Shown here one piece after another: positions 1 through 6,597 of a stretch of 9,132 nt of DNA. Position numbers and translations under genes: made by a program. The stretch's first letter is position 1; each line of letters begins with the position of its first letter. The stretch comes from Candidatus Nanopelagicales bacterium (GTDB taxonomy: Bacteria > Actinomycetota > Actinomycetes > S36-B12 > UBA10799), in the NCBI GenBank assembly GCA_025455985.1, contig JALOLM010000057.1, forward strand, positions 1 through 9,132, written 5' to 3'. The notes beneath the pieces were generated by a model that did not search any database, was not told where the DNA came from, and worked only from the letters and a program-made list of their open reading frames with translations.

Positions 1-1160
1 CAGTTGTCGACCACAGGCACTCCCAGCACCTGCGTCGCCCACTGGTAGGTGTCCGGGTCGAGCCGCTCGCCGGCCAGGAACAGACACTGCAGGCTGGAGA
101 TGTCGTGATCGGCGATCAGCCCGCCCTCGGGGTCCTCCTTGCGGATGGCCCGGATCGCGGTGGGTGCGGTGAACAGGCCCTTCACGCGGTGCTGTGCGAT
201 CACCCGCCAGAAGGCAGCCGCATCCGGCGTGCCCACCGGCTTCCCCTCGTACACGATCGTCGTGGCGCCCACCAGCAGCGGTGCGTAGACGATGTAGGAG
301 TGGCCGACCACCCAGCCGACGTCGGAGGCGGCCCACCACGTGTCGCCCGGACCGATGTCGTACACGTTGGCCATCGACCAGGCCAGGGCCACGGCATGCC
401 CGCCGTTGTCGCGGACGACCCCTTTGGGCTTTCCTGTGGTGCCGGACGTGTACAGGATGTACAAGGGGTCGGTCGCCCGCACGTCCACGCAGTCGACGGG
501 GGCCGCCCGGGCCATCAGCTCCTGCCAGTCATAGTCACGGTCGCCCATCTCGGCTCGCAGTTGCGGTCGCTGCAGGATGACGCAGGCGTCCGGGGAGTGC
601 GCGGACTGGGCCAGCGCGTCGTCCAGCAGCGGCTTGTAGGCCACGATCCGGTTGGGTTCGATGCCGCAGGAAGCCGCGAGTATCACTTTGGGCTGCGCGT
701 CGTCGATGCGGGCGGCGAGTTCGTGCGCGGCGAAACCGCCGAAGACCACCGAGTGCACCGCCCCGACGCGGGCGCAGGCGAGCATGGCGATCACGGCCTC
801 CGGGATCATCGGCATGGACAGGACGACGCGGTCACCGGCGCTCACCCCGAGATCGCTCAGAACCCCGGCGAACGTGGCGACTTCGTCGAGCAGCTCGGAG
901 TACGTGAGGGTGCGGCTCGTGCCGGTGACCGGGCTGACGTAGTGCAGTGCCGGGCGATCCCCGCGGCCGGCCGCGACGTGGCGATCGACGGCGTTGTGGC
1001 AGGTGTTGAGTACCCCGTCGGAGAACCAGCGGTACAACGGCGCGCCGGTGTCATCGCAGACGACGGTCGGTTCCTCGCTCCACTCGATCGCCACGGCAGC
1101 CTCCCGCCAGAAGCCATCCGGATCGGACAGGCTTCGCTCATATGTCTGCTGGTATCCCAT
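1..1160 (-). CDS. prpE: Propionyl-CoA synthetase (PrpE-type acyl-CoA ligase), N-terminal part, cut by window edge
   Basis: An AMP-forming acyl-CoA ligase that would activate propionate, or a similar short-chain acid, to its CoA thioester in the cytoplasm. Seen: 386 complete codons, open at the left edge. The N-terminal pattern YERSLSDPDGFWREAA and the run TCHNAVDR follow the acetyl/propionyl-CoA synthetase family, and the match to remembered E. coli PrpE is close throughout (for example SVVFGGFAAHELAARIDDA, then VGWVVGHSYIVYAPLL). The ATP-binding P-loop YTSGTTGKPKG lies at residues 237-247, and APTAIRAIRK near 332-341. The last visible residues are VPVVDN, just before the expected WWQTE motif, so the C-terminal lid and catalytic lysine are outside. 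The start is ATG at 1160, with GGGAGGA (1164-1170) three bases upstream. An acetyl-CoA or other short-chain specificity cannot be excluded. Family is certain; substrate is moderately sure. Confidence 0.9.
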   Translation of the reverse strand, partial: MGYQQTYERSLSDPDGFWREAAVAIEWSEEPTVVCDDTGAPLYRWFSDGVLNTCHNAVDRHVAAGRGDRPALHYVSPVTGTSRTLTYSELLDEVATFAGVLSDLGVSAGDRVVLSMPMIPEAVIAMLACARVGAVHSVVFGGFAAHELAARIDDAQPKVILAASCGIEPNRIVAYKPLLDDALAQSAHSPDACVILQRPQLRAEMGDRDYDWQELMARAAPVDCVDVRATDPLYILYTSGTTGKPKGVVRDNGGHAVALAWSMANVYDIGPGDTWWAASDVGWVVGHSYIVYAPLLVGATTIVYEGKPVGTPDAAAFWRVIAQHRVKGLFTAPTAIRAIRKEDPEGGLIADHDISSLQCLFLAGERLDPDTYQWATQVLGVPVVDN

Positions 1161-1228
1161 CGGTCCTCCCTCGCAACGGAGGCCAGTCTGCTTCCAAGGC
1201 AGGGACACCCGCCAGGGCTTCCTGCGCC

Positions 1229-1263
1229 GGAATGGACGAACGGGCTTCTGGAGTGGACGAATG
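1229..1263. repeat. Direct repeat, 14 bp, two copies 21 bp apart
   Basis: GGAATGGACGAACG (1229-1242) and GGAGTGGACGAATG (1250-1263) agree at 12 of 14 positions. The start-to-start distance is 21 bp, two turns of the helix, so both copies face the same side of the DNA. They lie about 70-100 bp upstream of the prpE start codon. This geometry fits a tandem activator or repressor site, but no known regulator motif is recognised and chance is possible. Confidence 0.35.
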
Positions 1264-1379
1264 GCGGTCGTCGTGTCGGATCTGCGGCTCGGCAAGCCAG
1301 GTCGGCGTGCGGCCGCCCGTGCCGGCGCGGAGGTGTCGGAGTCCGGGTTGCCGTCGTGCGGTGGCCGCGTCTGCAGGCA

Positions 1380-1522
1380 GAGTTGTCGCCGAGTCACGAA
1401 TGCCGCTGACATGCGGGTCTTGGTGACTCAAGTGCAGCTGAGTTGCCGCTCAATCACCAAGACGCCCGGGCTGCGGGATGTTCGTGACCCAGGTGCAACT
1501 GCGCGGCCGCTTGGTGGTTCCC
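1380..1522. repeat. Cluster of three related palindromic repeat units
   Basis: Three copies of one pattern are visible, with core TTSGTGAC, seven variable bases, then CARCT. Unit A is at 1420-1440 and unit B at 1481-1501 on the plus strand (17 of 21 bases shared). A third, diverged copy lies inverted at 1380-1400, where GTCACGAA and AGTTG sit at the same 7-base spacing (15 of 21 shared with unit B). Unit A is enclosed by a perfect 10-bp inverted repeat, GTCTTGGTGA (1417-1426) with TCACCAAGAC (1454-1463), around a 27-nt spacer. Unit B is bounded by GCGGGA and TCCCGC (to 1522). This resembles a dispersed intergenic palindromic repeat family, possibly MITE-like or REP-like. Confidence 0.6.
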
Positions 1523-1634
1523 GCTGCGCCTCGGGCCACGGGATCCTCACGTCAGAACCGGCTGCATCGCTTCACTCCGGCTCACAGGCCGGTATCCGCC
1601 GGCGTCGTGGGCCAGAGCCCCCAGGAGATCGACG

Positions 1635-2264
1635 TCACCCCGCCGCCACGGTCAACTGCGACCTCACCTGTGCCAGCGATCGATCGCGATGTGCCGCCTG
1701 CGCTGCCACGGCGGCCCCGGCGTCGCGGCGTCGCAGCGCACGAATCAGCGCGGCGTGTTCGGCGATGATGTGGCGCCGGTTGTCCGGGTCCAGGAAGTAG
1801 AGGCCGCGATAGGCCTGCGTGGCGTCCCACAGGGTGTGCAGGATGCGGGTCAGCCGGAGCATGCCGCCGGCGGTGAAGACGGCGAAATGGAACGCCCGGT
1901 TGGCCTGTGCGATGGCGCTGACATCCCCGGTGTCCATCGTCGCATCGACCTCGCCGGCCAGTTGCTCGATCCGGTCGAGGTCGGCGTCGCTGAGGTGGCG
2001 GACCGCCTCCCGGATCGCCTCGGCCTCCAGCAGCTCGCGCAGGCGGTAGACCTCCTGCATGTCCGAGGCGCGCAACTGTGCGACGAAGTAGCCGCGGTTC
2101 GGCTCGTGGACCACCAAGCCCTCGGCCTGCAGCCGGGTGAGTGCCTCGCGCAGCGGGATGCGGCTGATGCCGTACCGGGCGGCCAAGGACTCCTGCACGA
2201 TCTTCTGCCCCGACTGCAGATGGCCTGAGAGCAGATCGGCCCGGATCTGCTCGGTGACCGACAT
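1635..2264 (-). CDS. GntR-family transcriptional regulator, FCD (FadR/VanR-like) subfamily
   Basis: A ligand-responsive DNA-binding repressor of 209 residues. Seen: an N-terminal winged helix at about residues 3-63, with the recognition region SLAARYGISRIPLREALTRL and the wing HEPNRGYFV, followed by an all-helical FCD effector domain at about 70-197. Three histidines of the usual FCD metal/ligand site are present (H126 in NRAFH, H170 in AEH, H192); the position often held by Asp is Asn122, a frequent variant. The frame stays open further upstream, but that extra part lies inside the dehydrogenase gene and reads as nonsense. ATG at 2264 shares a base with the dehydrogenase stop (TGATG), which implies translational coupling. 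It probably represses its own operon through the palindromes at 3444-3473. The effector is unknown; a glutarate-pathway acid or CoA ester is a guess. Confidence 0.93.
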   Translation of the reverse strand: MSVTEQIRADLLSGHLQSGQKIVQESLAARYGISRIPLREALTRLQAEGLVVHEPNRGYFVAQLRASDMQEVYRLRELLEAEAIREAVRHLSDADLDRIEQLAGEVDATMDTGDVSAIAQANRAFHFAVFTAGGMLRLTRILHTLWDATQAYRGLYFLDPDNRRHIIAEHAALIRALRRRDAGAAVAAQAAHRDRSLAQVRSQLTVAAG

Positions 2265-3430
2265 CAGCGGAAGGCCGGGATGCCGGTGAGGGCCTGCCCG
2301 ATCACCAGGGTGTGCATCTCGTTGGTGCCCTCGTAGGTGTAGACCGACTCGAGGTTGTTCATGTGCCGGATGATCGGGTACTCCAACGTGATGCCGTTGC
2401 CGCCGAGGATGCCCCGGCATTCCCGGGCGATCGCCAGCGCCTCCCGCGCGTTGTTGAGCTTGCCCAGGCTGACCTGCTCGGAGGTGATCTCATGGCTGTC
2501 TTTGAGGCGGCCCAGGTGCAGGGCGAGGAGCATCGCCTTGCCGAGTTCCAGGGCCATGTCGGCGAGCTTCTTCTGAGTCAGTTGGTAGCCGGCGATGGGC
2601 TTGTCGAACTGCACGCGGTCGACGCTGTAGTCGATTGCGGTCTGCAGGCAGTCCCGCGCCGCCCCGACTGTGCCGAACGCGATCCCGAAGCGGGCCTCGT
2701 TGAGACACCCCAGGGGGCCGCGCAGTCCTCTGGCCTCCGGCAGCATGGCGTCGGCGGGCAGGCGGACATCCTGCAGCACCAGTTCGCTGGTGACGGAGGC
2801 CCGCAGCGAGAGCTTCTTGTGGATCTCGTTGGCCGTGAAACCCGCGGTGTGGGTGGGTACCACGAAACCGCGGATGCCGTCGTCGGTCTGCGCCCACACC
2901 ACGGCAACATCGGCGACGTTGCCGTTGGTGATCCACATCTTCGAGCCGTTGAGCACCCAGTCCCCGCCGTCGCGCTTGGCGAACGTGCGCATGCCCGACG
3001 GGTTGGAGCCGAAGTCCGCCTCGGTCAGTCCGAAGCACCCGATGGCTCCGCCGGCGGCCATCTCCGGCAGCCAGCGCTGCTTCTGCTCCTCGGAACCGAA
3101 GTGGTGGATCGCGAACATCGCCAGCGATCCCTGCACGCTGACCAGGGAGCGGATGCCCGAGTCGCCCGCCTCCAGCTCGGTGCAGGCCAGTCCGTACGCC
3201 ACGGCGGAGGTGCCCGCGCATCCGTAGCCTTCGAGGTGCATACCGAGCACTCCGAGGTCCCCGAGCTCCCGGGCCAGTTCCCGGACGGGCAGCTGGCCGG
3301 TGTCGAACCAGTCGCCGACCTCCGGCTTGATGCGGCGGTCCACGAAGGTGCGCACCACATCGCGCATGGCGATCTCCTCTGCGGAGAGCAGGCCGTCGAC
3401 GGCGAACAGGTCGAGTGGGGCGGTGGGCAT
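2264..3430 (-). CDS. gcdH: Glutaryl-CoA dehydrogenase (acyl-CoA dehydrogenase family)
   Basis: An FAD enzyme of 388 residues that oxidises and decarboxylates glutaryl-CoA to crotonyl-CoA and CO2 in lysine, tryptophan and glutarate breakdown, passing electrons to ETF. Seen: full acyl-CoA dehydrogenase length; the flavin/substrate motif CFGLTEADFGSNPSGM at about 132-147; WITNGNVADVAVVWA at 166-180; KLSLRASVTSE at 206-216; and IARECRGILGGNGI near 334-347. The catalytic base is E367 in TYEGTNEMH. Glu87, Arg94 and Ser95 in ELEAGDSGIRSLVSVQ match the glutarate-binding residues of the human enzyme, which separates it from other acyl-CoA dehydrogenases. ATG at 3430 has AAAGGAG (3439-3445) eight bases upstream; longer open-frame starts read as noncoding. 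It is the first gene of an operon with the GntR regulator. Confidence 0.93.
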   Translation of the reverse strand: MPTAPLDLFAVDGLLSAEEIAMRDVVRTFVDRRIKPEVGDWFDTGQLPVRELARELGDLGVLGMHLEGYGCAGTSAVAYGLACTELEAGDSGIRSLVSVQGSLAMFAIHHFGSEEQKQRWLPEMAAGGAIGCFGLTEADFGSNPSGMRTFAKRDGGDWVLNGSKMWITNGNVADVAVVWAQTDDGIRGFVVPTHTAGFTANEIHKKLSLRASVTSELVLQDVRLPADAMLPEARGLRGPLGCLNEARFGIAFGTVGAARDCLQTAIDYSVDRVQFDKPIAGYQLTQKKLADMALELGKAMLLALHLGRLKDSHEITSEQVSLGKLNNAREALAIARECRGILGGNGITLEYPIIRHMNNLESVYTYEGTNEMHTLVIGQALTGIPAFR

Positions 3431-3438
3431 AGGTCGGA

Positions 3439-3445
3439 CTCCTTT
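3439..3445 (-). promoter_or_regulatory. Ribosome binding site of gcdH
   Basis: On the minus strand AAAGGAG stands eight bases before the ATG at 3430. It fixes this start over the 63 upstream in-frame codons. It also overlaps the edge of the proximal palindrome (3444-3453), so a protein bound there would also cover the Shine-Dalgarno coding DNA. Confidence 0.75.
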
Positions 3446-3473
3446 GTATGCAATTAGGGATAAGTGTATACAA
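3444..3473. promoter_or_regulatory. Twin palindromic operator, probable GntR/FCD binding site of the gcdH operon
   Basis: Two copies of NTGTATRCAA lie in the gcdH leader: TTGTATGCAA (3444-3453) and GTGTATACAA (3464-3473). The second contains a perfect TGTATACA palindrome. Their centres are exactly 20 bp apart, about two helical turns. TGTATACA-type palindromes are typical of FCD-class GntR operators, and a regulator of that class is encoded in the same operon, so autoregulation is the natural reading. The AT-rich block also probably carries the -10 element; TTTGAGAC on the minus strand (3483-3490) is a possible -35, but I cannot fix the exact promoter. Which protein binds is inferred. Confidence 0.7.
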
Positions 3474-3662
3474 AGCTGCCATGTCTCAAATAGGGTGGGT
3501 GCGGCTGAGGGGAAGTGACCGCAACCGGCCGCGTGCCTCTTTCGATCGTCCCGTCCCCGGCAGTTGCGGCAGCGGCCCAGGGCGCTGAACGCATCTGTCT
3601 GGGAGTGCGCTAGCGCCACCGGGCGGCAGTCGGGCGCGCGCCTCAGTCTGTGGCGTCGGGTG

Positions 3663-6179
3663 CTACTTCTTGACCTTCCACTTCGTCGTGGAGGAGTAGG
3701 AGGTGTACAGACTGGTGGCCGGAGCGGTCAGTTTCAGCGTCACCTTCAACTTCTTCTCGCCGAGGGTCTTGATGGTCACCTTCCCCTTCGAGGTGATCGT
3801 CACCTTCGCGTACTTCTTGCCCTTGGGCTTCACCGTGACTTTGGCCTTGGCTTCCTGCCCGGCGTTGGTCATGACCGACTTCTTCAGCAGGACGGTCTTG
3901 CCGTTGTACTTGATCTTCTTCGGGACCTTCACCGTCGCGGTCTGCTGCAGTGGTGCCGGGGTGACAGCCGCGGTCGAGGCACTGGGCGGGCCCTCACCCA
4001 CCGCGTTCTTGGCGCGGACGGTGAAGGTGTAGGACTGTCCGTTGGTCAGTCCGGTGACCTCGCAACTGGTGCCGGCGGTGGTACAGGTGGCAGCACCGGG
4101 TGAGGCGATGGCCGTGTAAGAGGTGACCGCCGTTCCGCCGTCGGTGGCCGGAGGTTGCCAGCTCACGGTCGCGGCAGCAGAGCCGGGTGAGGCAGATGCC
4201 GCGTTGGGCGGGCCTGGGAGCCCGAGCGGGGTGACCGGGGCTGACGCAGCGCTGGCCGCGCCGTCGCCGGCGTCGTTGCGCGCCTTCACGGTGAAGGTGT
4301 AGGGCTGGCCGTTCGTCAGGCCGGACACGGTGCACTTCAGCGGATCGGGGTCCACCCCAGGCGTGGTGGTGCAGGTGGCCCCACCGGGGGTGGCGGTCAC
4401 CGTGTACTTCCAGATCGGAAGGTCGGGTGCCGTCGTGGCTGCGGAGAAGGACACGCTGACCGCGCCATCAGCCGAAGTCCCGCTGATCGAGGACGGCGCG
4501 GTCGGTGGTGTGCCATCGCAGCCCGGGAACTTGAACTTGGCGATCCGGGTCTGCCAACTGGCCGTCCCGGTCGTCTGGATGTACTGGTTGGTGTACCAGA
4601 AGGTGCAGTCGTCGACGGGGTCGACGTTCATCGACGAGTAGTCGCCCCATCGGCCAGCAGTGCCGGTCTGCACTCCGGTCCCGGTCATGATCGTCGACTC
4701 GGCCTGCGGCATCTGGTTCAAGGGATCCCAGATCTTGCGTCCGACGAACCGGATCGACGGGAAGGAGTTCGGGCCAGTGGTTGCGTTGGAGGTGCTGTAG
4801 CCCAAGGCCATGTTGCCTTGCTTGTCCACCGCCATCGAGCCCATCCAGCGGAACGTCGAACCGTCGGGGTCGGCGGTCGTGCCCTCCTGATGGACGACGG
4901 GCTGGGCGGCGTTGGGCTGTCGGATCTCGTACCAGCCGACGCCCGTCTGGGTGGTCTGTGCTGGGTTCCCGTCCATGGCGACGGTGTGGTTGGCCACGAG
5001 GGATTCATGCGTTCCGAAATTCCGGTAGGCCAATCGGTACATCAGTCGTCCACCGAGGGATTCGAGGCGTTGCGCGGTTCCCGGTTGCGGAACGCAGCGA
5101 CCACGCTGCACACCGATGCACGCCCAAGTGAACGGGTTGATGTCCAGGAACGTGGGGCCGTCGAACGTGGAATTCGCGGGCGTGGTCCAGTTCACTCGGA
5201 ACTTGTACAGCGTCAACTTGTCCTGGTCCGACCAGTGCTCTCCCAGGAAGTAGTTGGGGGCACCCGTGGGCGGCGGGGTCGGCCCGTCGGCGTCCGAGGG
5301 CAGCAGCGACCATTCCGCAGGCTTGTCGAAGCACACCTGGTTGGCGGTGGGGTCCCCCGAGATCATCTTGGCCCGGTTGAGCGCGCACAGTTTGGCACCC
5401 GTGAAGTTGAAGGTCGGTGGGGTGAACATGTTGTACGAGACGTAGTACCCGTCCGGCCACACCGCCAGCTTCGGATAGTCCGGCAGTCCGTTGTAGGCGA
5501 AGGCGTAGCGGTACCACGTGCCGGTCGGATCAGGTCCAGTGCTGACCGCCACGCATTCGTAGAACGTTGTTGCGGCCGTGTCGGCGGTGAACTGCGACAT
5601 CAACCAGCGGTCGGAGAACTGGTCGTAGAGGACGATCGGATCACCGTCATTGCGGGTCTCACACTGACCTCCGAAACCAGCCCACAGGGTGTTCGTGTTG
5701 GCTGGTCCGTACAGCGACGTGCCGTTCTTGTTCCAGATCTGGAAGGAGAGGTTCACCATCTGGATGTAGTGGTTGGGTCCGACGTCACCGACCGTGTCGG
5801 GGGGGTAGACGGAGTTGCGGTTGTTGATGCCTTCGTAGTTCCCCAGGACCCCCGGCATCTGTTTGCCTTCGGCCGGCCCGGTCGGGTTGGGGATGACCGG
5901 CGGACCGTAGTCGCTGTTCAGGATGGTCTCGATGCGTTCATCCGGAATGGGGCGCTTTGGCGAGACCTCCCGGACGGGCGATTCCACAGCGGAGGGGCTG
6001 GCCCCCTGAGTGGGTACCAGTCCGCGCAGCGGCGGCGACACGTCATGAGCGACTGCGGTCGAGACTGCCGGATCACTGAGGACGGGCGATCCGGCGTCCG
6101 CGTGAACCGGGCTCGCGACGACGACTCCGCCGATCAGGATCGCTGAGCAAGAGAACGAAACGAGATGCCGGAGAATCAT
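3663..6179 (-). CDS. Secreted multidomain protein with two fibronectin type III domains and lysine-rich C-terminus
   Basis: An exported protein of 838 residues with no known activity. Seen: a Sec signal peptide (MILRHL, hydrophobic core to about 23, likely cleavage VHA|DA after residue 27); a proline-rich linker to about 120; then a large domain at about 121-554 opening with PPDTVGDVGPNHYIQMVN and closing near TRIAKFKFPGC. I recognise this domain as recurring in uncharacterised bacterial secreted proteins; its beta-rich character suggests a propeller, which is inference. Two fibronectin III domains follow (about 558-650 and 652-741), both with SGLTNGQ/TGLTNGQ and YTFTV. The last 94 residues are strongly basic and beta-like, ending KWKVKK. 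There is no LPXTG motif, so attachment, if any, may be by charge. ATG at 6179 has GTGGAGG four bases upstream. The stop is TAG. Confidence 0.88.
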   Translation of the reverse strand: MILRHLVSFSCSAILIGGVVVASPVHADAGSPVLSDPAVSTAVAHDVSPPLRGLVPTQGASPSAVESPVREVSPKRPIPDERIETILNSDYGPPVIPNPTGPAEGKQMPGVLGNYEGINNRNSVYPPDTVGDVGPNHYIQMVNLSFQIWNKNGTSLYGPANTNTLWAGFGGQCETRNDGDPIVLYDQFSDRWLMSQFTADTAATTFYECVAVSTGPDPTGTWYRYAFAYNGLPDYPKLAVWPDGYYVSYNMFTPPTFNFTGAKLCALNRAKMISGDPTANQVCFDKPAEWSLLPSDADGPTPPPTGAPNYFLGEHWSDQDKLTLYKFRVNWTTPANSTFDGPTFLDINPFTWACIGVQRGRCVPQPGTAQRLESLGGRLMYRLAYRNFGTHESLVANHTVAMDGNPAQTTQTGVGWYEIRQPNAAQPVVHQEGTTADPDGSTFRWMGSMAVDKQGNMALGYSTSNATTGPNSFPSIRFVGRKIWDPLNQMPQAESTIMTGTGVQTGTAGRWGDYSSMNVDPVDDCTFWYTNQYIQTTGTASWQTRIAKFKFPGCDGTPPTAPSSISGTSADGAVSVSFSAATTAPDLPIWKYTVTATPGGATCTTTPGVDPDPLKCTVSGLTNGQPYTFTVKARNDAGDGAASAASAPVTPLGLPGPPNAASASPGSAAATVSWQPPATDGGTAVTSYTAIASPGAATCTTAGTSCEVTGLTNGQSYTFTVRAKNAVGEGPPSASTAAVTPAPLQQTATVKVPKKIKYNGKTVLLKKSVMTNAGQEAKAKVTVKPKGKKYAKVTITSKGKVTIKTLGEKKLKVTLKLTAPATSLYTSYSSTTKWKVKK

Positions 6180-6324
6180 GATGCCTCCACTAGACGGTCA
6201 GAGCCTACTCCCGCAGCATCGGAGTATGGGTCGAACAGCCAGGTGGGAGCATCCAGTGGGGCCATTCGACTGCCCTCGCGGTGGAGCAACGGTCAGGAAC
6301 TCGCCGGACCAGCCCAGATCGTTC

Positions 6325-6471
6325 TTAGGAGGAGCGCGTCCCCGCGTCCAGATCCGCGCTGCGTTCGGCCTCGCGGTCTTTGCGGTGCTGCCGCTTCTCG
6401 TCCAGGCGCGTGGCCTCGACGACTGCGAGCATGAACAGCACGAACAGGATGACCTGTGGGCTGATAGTCAT
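6325..6471 (-). CDS. Small single-pass membrane protein (48 aa), uncharacterised
   Basis: Not recognised as a known family. The frame encodes 48 residues: a short start MTISPQ, a hydrophobic helix at about residues 7-19 (VILFVLFMLAVV), then a charged tail rich in Arg, Lys, Asp and Glu (TRLDEKRQHRKDREAERSAD). This is the usual layout of a small membrane protein with a cytoplasmic tail. Support for translation is a near-perfect Shine-Dalgarno, AAAGGAGG, four bases before ATG 6471, and a clean TAA stop. It lies 145 bp upstream of the secreted-protein gene on the same strand, so the two may share a transcript, and it is divergent from the 53-residue gene. Its role is unknown. Confidence 0.7.
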   Translation of the reverse strand: MTISPQVILFVLFMLAVVEATRLDEKRQHRKDREAERSADLDAGTRSS

Positions 6472-6475
6472 GACG

Positions 6476-6483
6476 CCTCCTTT
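6476..6483 (-). promoter_or_regulatory. Strong Shine-Dalgarno of the 48-aa membrane protein
   Basis: AAAGGAGG on the minus strand is almost a full complement of the 16S rRNA 3' tail, four bases from the ATG at 6471. It is the strongest ribosome binding site in the window and is the main reason to accept so short a gene. Confidence 0.7.
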
Positions 6484-6507
6484 GTCTGCCTATGACTTCG
6501 GTGCGAA

Positions 6508-6527
6508 CGGGGGAATTGATTACCCCG
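6508..6527. promoter_or_regulatory. Inverted repeat in divergent intergenic region
   Basis: CGGGG (6508-6512) and CCCCG (6523-6527) flank the AT-rich decamer GAATTGATTA. The site sits between the divergent 48-aa and 53-aa genes, about 40 bp before the former and 70 bp before the latter. It could be an operator or part of a promoter; five-base arms in GC-rich DNA are weak evidence. Confidence 0.3.
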
Positions 6528-6553
6528 TGTGGGCGACCTGTCCGGTTCCCGCG

Positions 6554-6584
6554 TTGACAACAGCCGGAATGTCACACCTACGGG
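6554..6584 (+). promoter_or_regulatory. Possible promoter of the 53-aa gene
   Basis: A consensus -35 hexamer TTGACA at 6554-6559 is followed, after 19 bases, by TACGGG (6579-6584). The -10 match is poor and the spacer slightly long. A start from here would give a leader of only about ten bases before the ATG at 6598, which fits the weak ribosome binding site. This is a suggestion only. Confidence 0.35.
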
Positions 6585-6597
6585 TGATGCTGGGGGC

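Larger units (their letters stand above)
1161..1634. other. 474-bp intergenic region with repeats between prpE and the GntR gene
   Basis: I find no credible gene here on either strand; the open frames that cross it lack family-like sequence, and most also run into neighbouring genes. From right to left along the direction of transcription it holds: a small GGGC/GCCC hairpin at 1609-1620 and a weak CCGGC/GCCGG hairpin at 1577-1592, neither followed by a T-run; a three-copy repeat cluster at about 1380-1522; and a 14-bp direct repeat at 1229-1263 that could be a regulatory site for prpE. No convincing -35/-10 pair for prpE stands out. The length and repeat content suggest that prpE has its own promoter here, but that is inference. 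Confidence 0.6.

Noticed and set aside
105..1409. Long plus-strand open frame (434 codons) opposite prpE
   Set aside because: It is the antisense of a gene with clear family motifs; its translation is Gly/Arg/His-rich without recognisable domains, as expected of GC-rich shadows.
2265..2420. N-terminal extension of the GntR regulator
   Set aside because: The extra residues overlap gcdH out of frame and are Pro/His/Arg-rich; the family N-terminus starts at the ATG at 2264 (MSVTEQIRADLL).
2312..3457. Plus-strand open frame opposite gcdH
   Set aside because: Shadow of a dehydrogenase with full catalytic motifs.
3607..3616. GCGCTAGCGC palindrome (and GGCGCGCGCC at 3633-3642) as a terminator
   Set aside because: Both are loopless short palindromes common in GC-rich DNA, with no T-run; a terminator for the 838-residue gene is possible but not supported.
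3431..3619. 63-residue N-terminal extension of gcdH
   Set aside because: It would translate through the operator and ribosome site; the family N-terminus begins near MPTAPLDLFAVDG.
4818..6146. Long plus-strand open frame (442 codons) opposite the secreted protein
   Set aside because: The minus-strand gene has a signal peptide, FnIII domains and a good ribosome site; the opposite frame has none.
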